Positions 35,433 through 47,319 of a stretch of DNA of 64,000 nt are shown here, in pieces (position 1 is the first letter of the stretch; each line of letters starts with the position of its first letter). The stretch comes from Tetraselmis striata. Taxonomy: Eukaryota; Chlorophyta; Chlorodendrophyceae; Chlorodendrales; Chlorodendraceae. The stretch spans positions 52,501-116,500 of the forward strand of contig VCJN01001562.1 of the NCBI GenBank assembly GCA_006384855.1, written 5' to 3'. The notes below the pieces were generated by a model, which ran no database searches, was not told the origin of the DNA, and worked only from the letters and a program-made list of their open reading frames with translations. A program made the position numbers and the translations under genes.

Positions 35433-35629
35433 CGAGCTGGAAGATGGCAGACGAGCTGCTGGTGGCTGTTCTAAGTAGCTGAAATAACCGGGAGCGCAGG
35501 GCTCGCGGGCGATGGGGCAGCCCGTACTGAAACCCGATGGTACAAGTTACCTAACCGGTTGAAACCACACAAACCGTACGGGTCGCATTAGATTAGTTAT
35601 TAAATTTGTGAGGACACCCCATAAACACG
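35433..35629 (+). repeat. Direct repeat R1, left copy
   Basis: About 197 nt align with 37593-37785 at roughly 75 percent identity by eye. Shared anchors in order are GGAAGATGGCAG, CGAGCTG, GTGGCTGT, ACCGGGAGCGCAGGG, GTTACCTAACCG, TTAAATTTGTGAG and ACCCCATAAACACG. Spacing between copies is about 2.16 kb. The arrangement could be the terminal repeats of a decayed element. Confidence 0.75.
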
Positions 35630-35641
35630 TTTGAAACATTC

Positions 35642-35674
35642 CAACATGCAATCGAGTCTGGATTTGCGAGTTTA
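35642..35674 (+). repeat. Short direct repeat R2, right copy
   Basis: Matches 35268-35300 and lies 12 nt after the left copy of R1. Confidence 0.55.
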
Positions 35675-37293
35675 CACGGGGTTCGTTTACGACTACGCGT
35701 GTGGGCAAGCGGCGGGCGTGATGACTAGACAAAAGTGGAAGATGTCTTGAGTTGCATAAGGGGTCTCGCGCCGAGAGGTTCGGAACCATAATCGAGGCGC
35801 ATGCGCAGAATATGCGCGGACGGGAGATGTTGACGCCGGCGCGACATAGGCTGGACGTGTCGCGGAATCAAGGCGACGTCTCCCGACGGCGCCCTACAGC
35901 GTTTGCCGCACGCACGCACGCATGCTACGCCGTGGTGGCGTGCGGCACGAGCTGGAATTGCGGGCCAGTAGAAGCACGGGTGGAAGCGGCCAGGTAGGCG
36001 ACGACGAGGGCCCACCAATAAAGCAGCGGCACATGCACCAGTCGGCCGAGTACAGCTACGCGCACGAGCGCGCGAGCGCGCCGCGTATATGCAGGTGAAG
36101 TATTGGTACGCTGTACGCGACGCGATGGTAACTTTGCACCAGTACCACACGTTACGAGGAGTGGAGACGCAACACCGCGCGATGACAACAGCTCAAGGCC
36201 GCTGCCATCACCAGCGTTGGGTGTTTCGCCGCCTCGCGTCAAGGGCGGCGGGTGAAACGCGCGACGCTTATTAGGGGTGCGGGAACGCGGGACCATGCGT
36301 AATCGTGTCCCACCGGCTTTTAGGTGTGTCGGGGTCGGTTGTCGGCGACGTCGTAGGAGACCCGCCGACTCGGTAAGCTGTAGCCATGGATCTTTCTTCG
36401 CGGAGAGCGGTGAGGCGGCCGCCGCTGTTGCACCAGCGACGGCTGCTGACCACCTCACAAGGCGCATGCATAGGATGACGCCACGAAATGTACAAGTCAC
36501 GTTAGGTGGCGGAGCTGTCCCCCGGCGCGAGCAGCTCGTGTTGTCGCATATCAGATGTCGTGACGTTGAGAGCGGGTTGGCCGGCGTAAACGCCCTTGTA
36601 GCCTATGCCGGCCCGTAACGATGCCAATGATGTCGGGGCGAGCAGGGTGACGACGAGGCGGCCGTTGCTGCTGCACAAGCGACGATCGCCGAGGTTCCGA
36701 ACCCAGAGTCGGCCAGGGTTAGTTACGGACACCACGAGACGGTGGTAGAGCTGCCGCGCGCCCCCCGGCGGCGGGCAGCTGCAAGTTGTCGTGGTCCTTG
36801 TGTCGACAACGTTGCAGTAGGAGGTGTAGGAGACGCGTCGGGACGAGCCGCACAAACGCCTCCCACTGCGACCATAGGAAATGTTGCTGAAGCATGATTA
36901 GGGCGAGGGAAACGAGCCCTCTCAAAACACCGGCGCATGAGCGGCGCCACCCCCGTAACGGACCAATTACGCGAGTAGTTCCGGAACACCACAGCGTGTA
37001 ACGACCGTTGATGCCACGACGCCATGCTTCGAGGACACGCGGACCGGGTTGAAATGTCTTGCAAGACAACAAATGGCCGCCCCGACGACATAGACGTCCT
37101 CCTCCGTGAGCGCCGATTTGTTGCGGTAGGCGTAGTTGTCGTCGTTGACAACCGTGACGAGCAGCGGCCATGGGGCCGAGCACGTCCACCTTATCTAATG
37201 ACCTAACCTCAATAGTTGATTCTTGCGAGAGCGGGCTCCACTGCGGGAGCCCCGAAGGCATGTACTGCGACTCGACTTCGGGTGTTGAGGTTT

Positions 37294-37326
<33 letters not shown>

Positions 37327-37592
37327 CGGGAACCCCCCAGCTTCAATTCGTTGCCGTGCGCATCGCTACCCGAAAACGTCCAAGCTGCAAAGCCAAGGCA
37401 AAAACGGAAAACGACCTCGGGCGCACGAGTAGGGAAAACCACATTACCGAGGGGCTGTCTGTCGCTCCTGATGTTGTATCGCATGTGCGCGGCACGAGGA
37501 CTCACTACCGGGTGGATGAACCTCGTTGCGGACTTGCTTAGCCTATGTGACCCTCGCGCGCACAAGTACGCGAAGGCGCAGACAAAGGCAGC

Positions 37593-37785
37593 GAGGTGGA
37601 AGATGGCAGCCGAGCTGGTAGTGGCTGTCCTATGTAAACCGGGAGCGCAGGGTAGGCCTCGCGAGCGATGGGCCAGCCCATATGAAATCCGTACGTGGGT
37701 ACCGGTTACCTAACCGTTTGAAACCTCTAACAGTCTGTGCGAACGCACTTGGACAGTTAAATTTGTGAGAAAACCCCATAAACAC
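37593..37785 (+). repeat. Direct repeat R1, right copy
   Basis: Partner of 35433-35629. It is followed immediately by a small telomere-like hairpin (37787-37821), which the left copy lacks. Confidence 0.75.
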
Positions 37786-37786
37786 G

Positions 37787-37821
37787 GGTTTTTAGGGTTC
37801 CGGCGGCGAGCCCTAAAAACC
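37787..37821 (+). repeat. Hairpin with GGTTTTTAGGG arms
   Basis: GGTTTTTAGGG at 37787-37797 and CCCTAAAAACC at 37811-37821 are perfect complements around a 13-nt loop. It could mark an element end. The arms also resemble telomere repeats. Confidence 0.6.
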
Positions 37822-38616
37822 GGGCGCGGGTTTTTGGCTTCCGGCTAGCAAGGGTACAAATTACAGAATCTCGCCTGGGTGGGCGACGCTCCGTTTTAGT
37901 CATAATAAGCAAATTGCCGAAGCATTCTGCCAGACTAATTGAAGGCAAGTGACAGTATTTCTCCTTTCTCCCGTATATTCGAACATGGGTTTCAGGACAG
38001 GCACCTGTACCCGGTTAACTCTCAAAAACAAACAGCACAGTCGCTGGTAAGGATTATGTACCGCTGTCATATTTGTAGCGACAGGTTGTCGGAAATCGGA
38101 AATCGCCACCGGGAATCGGGTAATCCTTACCATCAACTGCGGGTGCGGCGTCATCAAAAATATTATTCGCCTGTCGCCGCCATCGCGCGTCATCTTTCGG
38201 TCAACCTGTCGAATTCATACGGTATAGTCGCGGTACCGCTACCGATACCGTCCCGCTGCCGCCAGCCGCAGGCCTGCGGCCTAGTCGTGGGCCGTGGGTG
38301 CAGAGGCAGGCACAAGGGACTGAGGGAGCCCCCGCGAGAGAGCTAACCGTGAGCGGCACACACTGCGCTTGGTTGAGCCTGTGCCGGCCTGCTGGGACGA
38401 AGGAGCAGCAGCAGGGCGTGATCCGTACAATACGATATCGTCATTCGTTTGTGACGCCCCGCCGGTCATACGTACTGGTACCGTACGGACAGCTATCCGT
38501 AGTGCTGCGTCAACTTACCTGTCTCTTGCGCAGCGCTGAGCCGCTGAAACAACCCGCCGCACTTGGCCAGCAGTCCTGACCGCCGCCGAAGGGCGCACAC
38601 ACACCGCACAGTCGCA

Positions 38617-40580
38617 ATGAGATCGGTTCCAAGTTTATCGGAAGTACATGGTCTGCTGGCTGGCCGTCACAACTGCAGCTCTGGGAGCGACTGCGGTTCT
38701 CTCCCGCCCTCGCCGCCGGGCGGTGCTGCGCTCGGAATGGTACCGCCTTCCGGGGCGTCACAGATGGTTCTTCGTGCCGCTGGGACCCTGTCCCGACCCA
38801 TCACCACGGCGCTCCTCGCCTGCGCCCTCCTGCTGCTGCTTGCTGCGGCTGCGGCCACAGGCGGAGATGCAGACTCGAAGATGTTCGCTCTGCCGAGACG
38901 TGCCGGGTCTCGGTACATAACGCGAACCGTCACGCGCGACACGAGCGAGCTGAAACGAGTGGACTCAGGGGAGCAAATTGCAACTCCGCGGGCACACCAT
39001 GCGCCGTCGGGTTGGCCAACGGGCGGGCTTGACGCGGGCGCACGCACTGGAGGCGACCCGGAAGTTCAGGATCCTGCTGACAAAGAGGCGTACATTCGCG
39101 AGCTGCTGCGTGAGGTGGAGCGCCAGACGACCGAGATGGCTTCCGGCAACTTGCAGTGGGCGCGGGGTGTGGGGCTGCCGGAGCTAATAGCCGGGATTCC
39201 GAGCCCGGACACGCGGATCCAGCTGCTGCACGAGGTGCTGGAGGAGCAGAAGGAGGTACGCGTGCGTGTCGCTTCACCGCTATCCCCCGTCTCGATTTGC
39301 CCTGAGCTACACCGTCCCAGCCACTGGCACCGCGCCTGGTCTTGCCATGTCGCAGGTCCGGGGAATCTCGCCACGCTTCCGCATTTGCTCGCCCCGCCCC
39401 GCCGTTCGCGATTAGCCTCAACGACAATCTGCGACCCCTCGTCCGCGACCGAGAATTCTAGATGTATTCATTCGGATTGGTTTTGGATAAAGCAGACCAA
39501 TAAGGCGCCCAAGGTTCATCACCGGCCCTATTGCTCACGTGCTGCTGTCGCTCGGATCGCGCATTGCAGGTAATGGCGGCTCGAGCAAGCCTCGCGAGTG
39601 CCGGCGGACTGTTCGGCAACCTGACTGCGCCCGAGACGCGCCGCAGCCAGGACCTCAAGGGAGCGGCCGCCGCAGACGCCGAGGGGTACTGCACGTGGGA
39701 GGCACTCGCGCGCTCCAGCGAGGGCAAATGGCTCCCCTCGCTCTCGCGGCGCGACTCGCCCCCTTTCCACAGCTCCTGCCTCTACCTGAAGGAGCGCTAC
39801 AAGTGCGAGGACCGGGATTGGCGGCACCCTGTGCGCTGGATCCCAGACGCTGCCCGGGCTCGCGATGGCAGCGGCGCCCAGTGCCGCCTGATGCTGCACC
39901 TCGGCATGGCGGGCCTCGCCGAGCGCGCGGGCAGGCCGATCAACGTTTTGATTCTGGGGAACAGCCTTCTGCGGGAGCTATACGAGACCGTTGTGTGCAC
40001 GTACCAGGCGGAGCTGCAGTCCTATACCAACTTCGCGCACCACGACGACTTCTCCGTGTCGATGTTCGATCACATGGAGGTCATCTATGAATTCCGTGAC
40101 TACGATTCCGCAGGGCTGGGACCCTGGCTGCGGAATCACACGTTTGGCGAGGGCCGAAGCGCGCCGGCGACGGGCAGCGCGCCTCGCTACGCGGGCGAAA
40201 CCCGACAGGCGGTCGACCTGGTCATCACCAACTACCAGCCGGAGCACCTCGGGAGCATCTACAGCGCGCTGTTCGCCGGATACGTGCAGCTGCCTCCGGC
40301 GATTTACGTCACGCACGCCTGCGCGCGCGGCCGGTCGGACGTGGTCCAGCACGTGATCGACTATCCGAAGGAGATGGCGTACGCGGCGGCCGCGCGCGAG
40401 GCGGGCCTCCCGGTCTTCGACCTCTGCAGCATGTCCAAGGCGGCCATCGACATCGGGCACGACGTCCAGGCGCGCAAGAAGGGGCGCGAGGGGGACCCGC
40501 ACCTCTGCCTGCCGGGGCCGCACTCCGACATGATGACCATCCTTTTCCAGATGGCTGCTGGCCTCCTCGAGCAACCGTAG
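38617..40580 (+). CDS. TBL/PC-esterase-like (SGNH) membrane-anchored glycan acyl-transferase or esterase
   Basis: Exons are 38617-39255 and 39570-40580 (donor GTACGC, acceptor TTGCAG), 549 residues. Trichome-birefringence-like/PC-esterase proteins are Golgi type II membrane enzymes that O-acetylate cell-wall or glycoprotein glycans. A single hydrophobic helix at about 62-81 follows a short cytosolic tail. A charged stem follows, then a Cys-containing block like the PMR5 N-terminal domain (YCTWEALARSSEGKWLP, SSCLYLKERYKCE, WRHPVRWIPD). The nucleophile motif is ILGNSLLRELYETVVC (Ser345), corresponding to the FVGDS block of plant TBLs. Near the end, GDPHLCLPGPHSD (His524) corresponds to the DxxH block. 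Two deviations stand out: GDS is GNS, and the Asp is two rather than three residues before the His. The activity is therefore uncertain. Other SGNH esterases are possible. Confidence 0.8.
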
Positions 40581-41153
40581 ACGCACCACGCGATCCCAAC
40601 TACCACCCCCTGGAGTCCATCGTTACGGACCTGCCACCGCTTCAGGACTTGGTGCAGCCCGTATCGCAAGGCACACAATAATACTAAACTGATACTAAGA
40701 GGAGTGATGATCATGTGGCGCCTGCTCAATAAAGCGTTATCCTCCACCCTCTCAGCTTTCAATTAGTTAGTACAGCAGCAGCCTCCGGTCTGCGCTGGAC
40801 GCAGTATCCACTAGAACATCCTACCAGTAGGGTGACCACTCTTCCAGGTGCATTTGCATCGTCAGCTTCTGCCCGCACCAACGCAGCGCAAGAGCGGATC
40901 TCAGTGCACATATGTATATTTCATCATGTTGTAAATAGCGCAGGTGTCGATGGGGCTCCGGCGTGTCGGCGGGCATTTCGCCGCTAGCGGTCACACCCAC
41001 TACTCTGCCAGCGCAGTGCCTATGTTGACAAAAGAATGAGGGAAGACGGGGGCCGTGTATGGCGCATGATTCCAGTTTCGCAACACGACCCGGCATGGTT
41101 CGTGTAGATGCAGAGCAGGCAGGCGATTCGGGCTCGGAGGTGTCGTCTGCGGG

Positions 41154-43687
41154 TCAGAGGAGGGGCGTCATGTTGCGCGGCTCCCCGTTGGCCGCCTGCT
41201 CCATGCTGTGCGCGTGCTCCAGCTGCGTGATGATGGACTCCAGGGCCGCGGACTCGTGTGTCACCGTCAGCGGCACCTCGCCGCTCTTGCGCACCTCGTC
41301 CAGGTGCAGAACCGGGCAGCTCACGGCGTGGCACTCCAGCTGGATGCGCTGGTTGAAGGCGTACTGTGGGCGCGGCATCCATGCGGCATCCAATGCACTG
41401 TCAACACAAACCCCAGTGCCATTGCATTGTATGTAAAGCATGGGGGCAAACCCACAGAGGGATACACACACACGTGTCACATATGTACGTGAGCATGATT
41501 CAATAGTGCCTCCCTCTGTTGAAAGTGAATCGCACAGCACGTGTCCGCAACCCAAGAGGCGCGGTGGCTGCTTGGGCCGCCTGCCTGGTACAGCTGGTGG
41601 GGGAAGTCGTTGGGGTCCAGGATGAAGGGGTCCTCCAGGTCCCGGGCCACCTCGTTGATGGTCCAGTAGGTGCCGACGGAGAGCAGGTTGAGCAAGATCA
41701 CCAGCCTGCGCGCCGCAGCGGCTCTGGCTCATCAGCATGCCATCACGCCCACAACGGACCCGGCCATGCACGTTACATCGAACGATTCGCAATATTACGC
41801 CTCAGATTCGGTTCTGTGTTCACAATTTATCCCGACATCAAAACGTTGCGGGTGCCAAGTTTCTGTTAGAACCCAATCATTACGCCTCAAACAGGGCTTG
41901 CATGCAGCCCATAAGAACATTCGCTGTCGTTCTATTGCAATTAACAAAATTCAACATATCAAATATAAAGACTTAATATATTCCCTTTTTTGTTTGTCTG
42001 CATGGAACCTATAGCTGGCAGGACAGGTTCTTTTTCGAAGTGACCGTATTCCGTGCCGGCACCCGTGGCTCAAAGTGCCCGCGTTCGATGTGTGGTGGCG
42101 GTGGTGGCGGCGGGGGAGGGGGGGGGGGGGGGGGGAGTTGAGAACAGGACTTTTACGTCTAACCGCGATTGCGTTGACAGGAAACAACAGTGATATAAAT
42201 GGTTGACGTGGCGCGGGGCGGCGGACCAGAGGCTCTTGATGAAGGCCACCAGCATGAGGGGTTGGCAGGCGCTGTAGAAGATGAGGAACACCAGGAGCAT
42301 CTGCGCCCACGGGAAGGGGAAGGGGTGGTACGCGATCTTGCGGCACTGGTCGTAGGCGCTCATGCCGTCGGAGAGCAGCTGTGTTGTAAGTGGGGAGAGG
42401 AAGGGGCGGGAGGGGGGACGCCACGGGCCCGGCGGTCAGTGGGAGGCTTGCGGTCCGGGACATGTGCCGCAGCAACGGGAGGTACACATGGGGAACCCAG
42501 CAAAGCGTGCTCACTGGGCATATGATGATGCCACGCAATACTCCACGAAATTACAGCACTTTGGAAGATTCCGACGAGTGCCGGCAAAACAACCAAATGA
42601 ATAATAATATAAAATAATAAGTGTGTGAACATCGCTTTAGAATGTTTGATAACGGATAACAAATACGATAAATTAAGGCATTGTTGTGGCCGCACCCGAG
42701 CTGGAGTTTTGAGCGACTTCTGGTCCCTTGCTAGATACCGCGAGACTTGGTTTTTGCCCTCGCGACACTGAACCGGTAAATACAAAGTAAAGCTCATCCC
42801 AGCTCATCGGCCGACGCCGCCCGAGCACTAGACCTCTTGCGCCAACTGCAGCCGTAGATCTGGCATAGCCCGTATTAGACCATTGCCTCATGCGAACCCC
42901 GAAGGGCTACTGCATCAGCCCGGGACACAACCGGGTCGAGATTGCCCTTATTGAAAGAGCCGGGGAATCGAAACGGGGACCTCGCGTACAAGAGACTGTA
43001 CCGGTGTGAATTGCAGTAGTACTCATTCGACCCGCCGGATCGCATGTACTGCAAGTGCGGGTCCCGTCGCAGCACACCTGCTGCACTACCTGCAGCACGG
43101 TACGGGTGGATTGCTGTGGGCAGCAGGACAGCGTTCGCCAAACGGGGGACCGGGCACCCACCTGATACGCTCGCGACAGGATGGGGGGCGCGATCCTCAG
43201 GCCGCCCTCCCTGCCAGGGTGCCAGAGCAGGGTTAGCGACAGTCTTCGCGGGCCTTGGCGATCACAGGACGCTCGGGTGGCATCCAGGCGTGTTCACTTC
43301 ATCGGCTTCAGGCGGCGCTAAGCCCAGGGTCCCAAATACGTGGTTGCGTTTACCGATTACTACAACCTGCCTGCTCGGTAGTAGTGACATTTGGTCAAAA
43401 TATATGTTGTGCATACATATTCAATCACCTCATATATGTTACATTCGGTCGCACCTCTCGCGATTGTGCTAGCGCCACCTGTACCACGTCAATAAAAACA
43501 CCGATACCACGTCAACTAAAAGCGCACTCGACTACTACTGCCGTAACAAGTACTTAATTGGATGCGAGGGTCTGAAAATATTGAATCATTTCGCAGCAGC
43601 AAGCTGGAAGATCCGTGTGGTATTTGTGGCACATTCTGATATATCTCAAGATGTATGGAATTATTTATTTATCTTTTTTTTCATTTT

Positions 43688-43720
<33 letters not shown>

Positions 43721-45158
43721 ACAACAAGTCACGACCAACCCAAAGCGTTGTCACAGCCTGGGTGTACTGCAAGAGCGGCGTTGAACCGCATTGAACAGTT
43801 TTCAAGCCATATCGGTCATCTAAGACTGGCAAACACCCTATCACCACCCAATTTGCATGCTTCACATGCTTATCTCTTATATGGGCCAGGCACCTATATT
43901 TCAGATGGGCGCTACTTGGCCACAGTACATGTCAAACATAACTGCTTTGTAACGTGCAAGTCAGGCAATGAAGCGGTCCTCACGGTTTTAGGGCTTAAAA
44001 CCCATGTGCTGATCTGCCGACGGCGGCAAAGGGGGTGTATGGGGGCGGTAAGAAGCCGGGGGCATAGGGGTTGGGGCGCGGGGTGGTGGGCTGGGGGGTG
44101 GTGTGTGTGTGGGAGGGGCGCGGGGAGGGGGGAGAAGGGGGGGGAAGGGGTTACATCTGGCGGTGCGAGACCAGCTCCAGCAGCCAGGAGTGCACCACGT
44201 TGACGCGCTCGTAAGACACCGGCGCGTACTCGTCCTTCACCACGTGCAGGCAGCCTGCGCAATCAGCATCGGCGCGGTGTGCATGGGCAAGGGCGGGGCG
44301 GGGGGGGGGTTCATCAGAGCTGGGAAACAACCCAAAGGACACCGCGTGTGCGTTTTCGGCCGGGCAGGGGTGTGCCGGTAGCTGCTGCGGTCACCTGACA
44401 TGGTCTGCTCGGGCGTGTCGGTCTGCAACGCGTCTCGCTCCACCTGATACAGGCCGCCGATCACGCTGAGCGGGCACAGGCTGCACGCGGCGGCGGGGAG
44501 CCGCGTGGCGGGGAGTGTTAGTCTGCCAGACCGTCGTCGCACCGGCTTTTGCACAGCCACAGCAGCACAGGCTCTGCGCTTGTGTGTGTGTGTGTGGCAG
44601 AGGGGGAGGGTAGGGGGGCGCACTGGTTGTACTGGTCGCTCTTGGAGGTCCACATCATGAGGAAGTTGCCCATGCAGCCGCCACAGCCAAGATACGCCTC
44701 GACGGCCTGCCAGGGGCAGCGTAGCACGTGGGGTGCATCTTTGCCACTGTCGCGCGATGTCTAGCAGAGAGGGGGGGCATTCGATAGAGCTCCCAGCACA
44801 GCCCTTCCAATCAGCACGCCACAGCGCTGCGGAGCGTGTCTGACATTGTTAAAACAACAAGCGACAAGAGGGAATCCAACAACCAGCCATGAAACGTATA
44901 AGACAAAACACGTGTACGCAAATAAACACACACATCTTGCAGTTGAAATAATCATCGACTTTGAGCCTACATGTGTTCATCGGACACAACACTTGCGTCT
45001 CGGGGCGTGTCAGGATATCAGCAGCGTCTACTTTCTGCGCATGTGCGCCAGACACCGGTCCCCGCCCCGCGTGCGTTTCACCCTGGGAAGCATGCACTGC
45101 GCACCCGCACAGGCCATGAGCACGTGCATGTTGTGTGTATATATAAGAGAGCGTGTGT

Positions 45159-45197
<39 letters not shown>

Positions 45198-47288
45198 TGT
45201 GTGCCAACGCAGCTTGAAGAATGTCAATGTTGGCTGTGGCAATTCGAGTGCCGGCATAGCGTGTTTACATTCGTAATATGTCCGTTCTAGTATCGTCTAA
45301 AAACCAAAGGGCATGCTGAACACCAAAGAAAGGGCATGACACGTTCAGAAAGAAACCGTTATTCGAAGTGCGCCGGCACCCGTACATATATGCCATGCAC
45401 ACGCACAACACGGGCGTCGCCGCGTTTATAGCAGCAATGCCAAGTAGGAATATTCCCTGCTTGGCAGAGGTCAAACAAGGATGTAGACGTGACCATCGCA
45501 AAGCGATAGCGAATGTTCTTATAGGTTGCATGCAGGGCCGATCCGAGCCCTACCATATGGGTTGTTGTAGGTGCGCATGTGTGTGGGTGTATGTATCCCC
45601 TCGCACCGATTCCCCACCTGCATCCCAAAAGGCAGGTACACTGCAGCTGGCAGAACGGACAGCGCGAGGTTGAACGCGGTCATCATACCCCTTGATAATG
45701 GCCTCAGCAGTGCCGCCACAAAAATCTGGCAGACCGCGGGGCTGTCTGCCGGTCTTAATTAAGCCACCTCGGCATCAGCCGTGCCGCTGCCTGTGAGGAG
45801 GTTGGCCCCAGGGGGGAGGGGGGGGGGGGGGACCCCTGCCAACGCACCCGGTGGTGCTCCGACATCTCCACGTCACCGAGCGCCTCCGACGCCTTCTGCT
45901 CCGCCTCCTTTAGCGTCCGGCGTGCGCGCTCCTTCAGGCGTGCAGCGTCCTGCAGCCAGACACCACCGCGGCAGAGGGAGAAGGAGAGAGGGGGGGGGGG
46001 GGGGGGGTAGGGCTAAGCGGTGTCCCGGGGGATGCAGCTTGAGCCGGCGCATTCAGAGGAAGGGGGGCGAGGGCGGCGGGCGGGCGGGCGGGGGAAAGGG
46101 GCTGGGGGGGGTGAAAGGGGAGGTGCTCACCACGGGCGGCGGCCGGCTGGAGGCGTTGAACTGCCGGAGGTTTGACAGGTTGAAGTCCCGCCGCAGGTGC
46201 TGCGATAGCGGGCGGCAGGCGCAGGTGGCAGAAGGCCGCTGCCGTCAGGCAGACGCATCACTCTGCGTCTCCCTCTGGCAGCAGGCGGGAATGGTGCTGG
46301 ACACACGGGGACGGATTGTGCCATCTGTGCTCTGGAGAGTCGATGAACTGACAATCCTACTGGGCCCCATCGCCGACATCCGGCTGGTCGCCCCCTCTCC
46401 TCCTCCCCCCCCCCCCCCCCCCCCCCGTTCTGTCTCCTCGCCTATTCCCGCATGGCGTGCAGGGGTCACTGTGCTGGTGGGCACGTGGCCATGCTCAGGA
46501 GCCCCACCTGGAGCGCCAGCGCGTGCATGAGGCTGACCAGGTGCATCAGGCGCAGCATGAACGTCTCATGCGCCTCGCGCTCGCCCTCCCTCAGGTGGAT
46601 GCGGTCAAACTGCTGCATCTGCGAGGACGGAGCCACACGTCCAGTGCAGGATAGGGAGAGGAAGGGGTGGGGGGGCGGAGGGGGCATTCGTGCTATTCTT
46701 TAGGCACTGACCACGCAAAGGCTGCCCTGGCTATGACCTCAGTGCGCCGGGCCATGCGTTCGTGCCAAGTGGGCCAAGCTCCGGCTGGCGCGGCACCCAC
46801 CTGCGCCGCCATCTCCGACCACTTGGAGGTCATGATCTGCACGTGGGTGCGCCCCTCCCAGTAGCGCGCGTACGCCGAGTTGCACCTGGCGCCACGGCGG
46901 CAGCATCCCAGCCATCAGCCTCCCACCCGCGCAGGCGGGTGCGCTCTCCTACACTGTCCTGCCAGTGGAGTGGAGGGGCGTAGCGGGAGGGTGCTACGTC
47001 GGCCTGAAGCCAATTGCTGCGCCGTTGGGTGGGGGTTTATACCTAAAGATGAGAGCGAAGCCGACGATGTAGGCGAACGCCTGGAACGGGTAGGGGTGCC
47101 CCCAGGCGCTCGGCCACTCCAGGCTCTCGCGGAAGAAGAAGAGGAAGACGCTCCAGCCGCAGCTGGCGGCCGCGAAGGGCAGCACGCGCGGGAAGGGGGA
47201 GCCGTACCAGCGGCCCAGCAGCGCCGGGATGCCCCAGAAGGCCTGCCCGCACGGTGTAGGGCAAAAGGCAAGGACGGACAAGGGCGGG

Positions 47289-47319
<31 letters not shown>

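Larger units (their letters stand above)
33751..38616. other. Repeat-rich region without recognised genes
   Basis: The tract contains the paired direct repeats annotated separately, an approximately 245-bp degenerate duplication (36400-36550 with 36645-36795), a GGGAGAAA/TTTCTCCC hairpin near 34999-35018 and a C run at 37296-37324. Many open frames are Arg-rich and unlike the local genes. From about 38500 it becomes the promoter and leader of the TBL-like gene. Confidence 0.5.

Noticed and set aside
39978..40589. 203-codon minus-strand frame over the TBL-like gene
   Set aside because: Arg/Ala/Val-rich antisense shadow of the second exon.
42955..43080. Possible tRNA gene next to the dispersed repeat
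   Set aside because: The GGGGAATCGAAACGGGG word looks like a T-arm, but the flanking bases do not form the T-stem and no anticodon arm was found.
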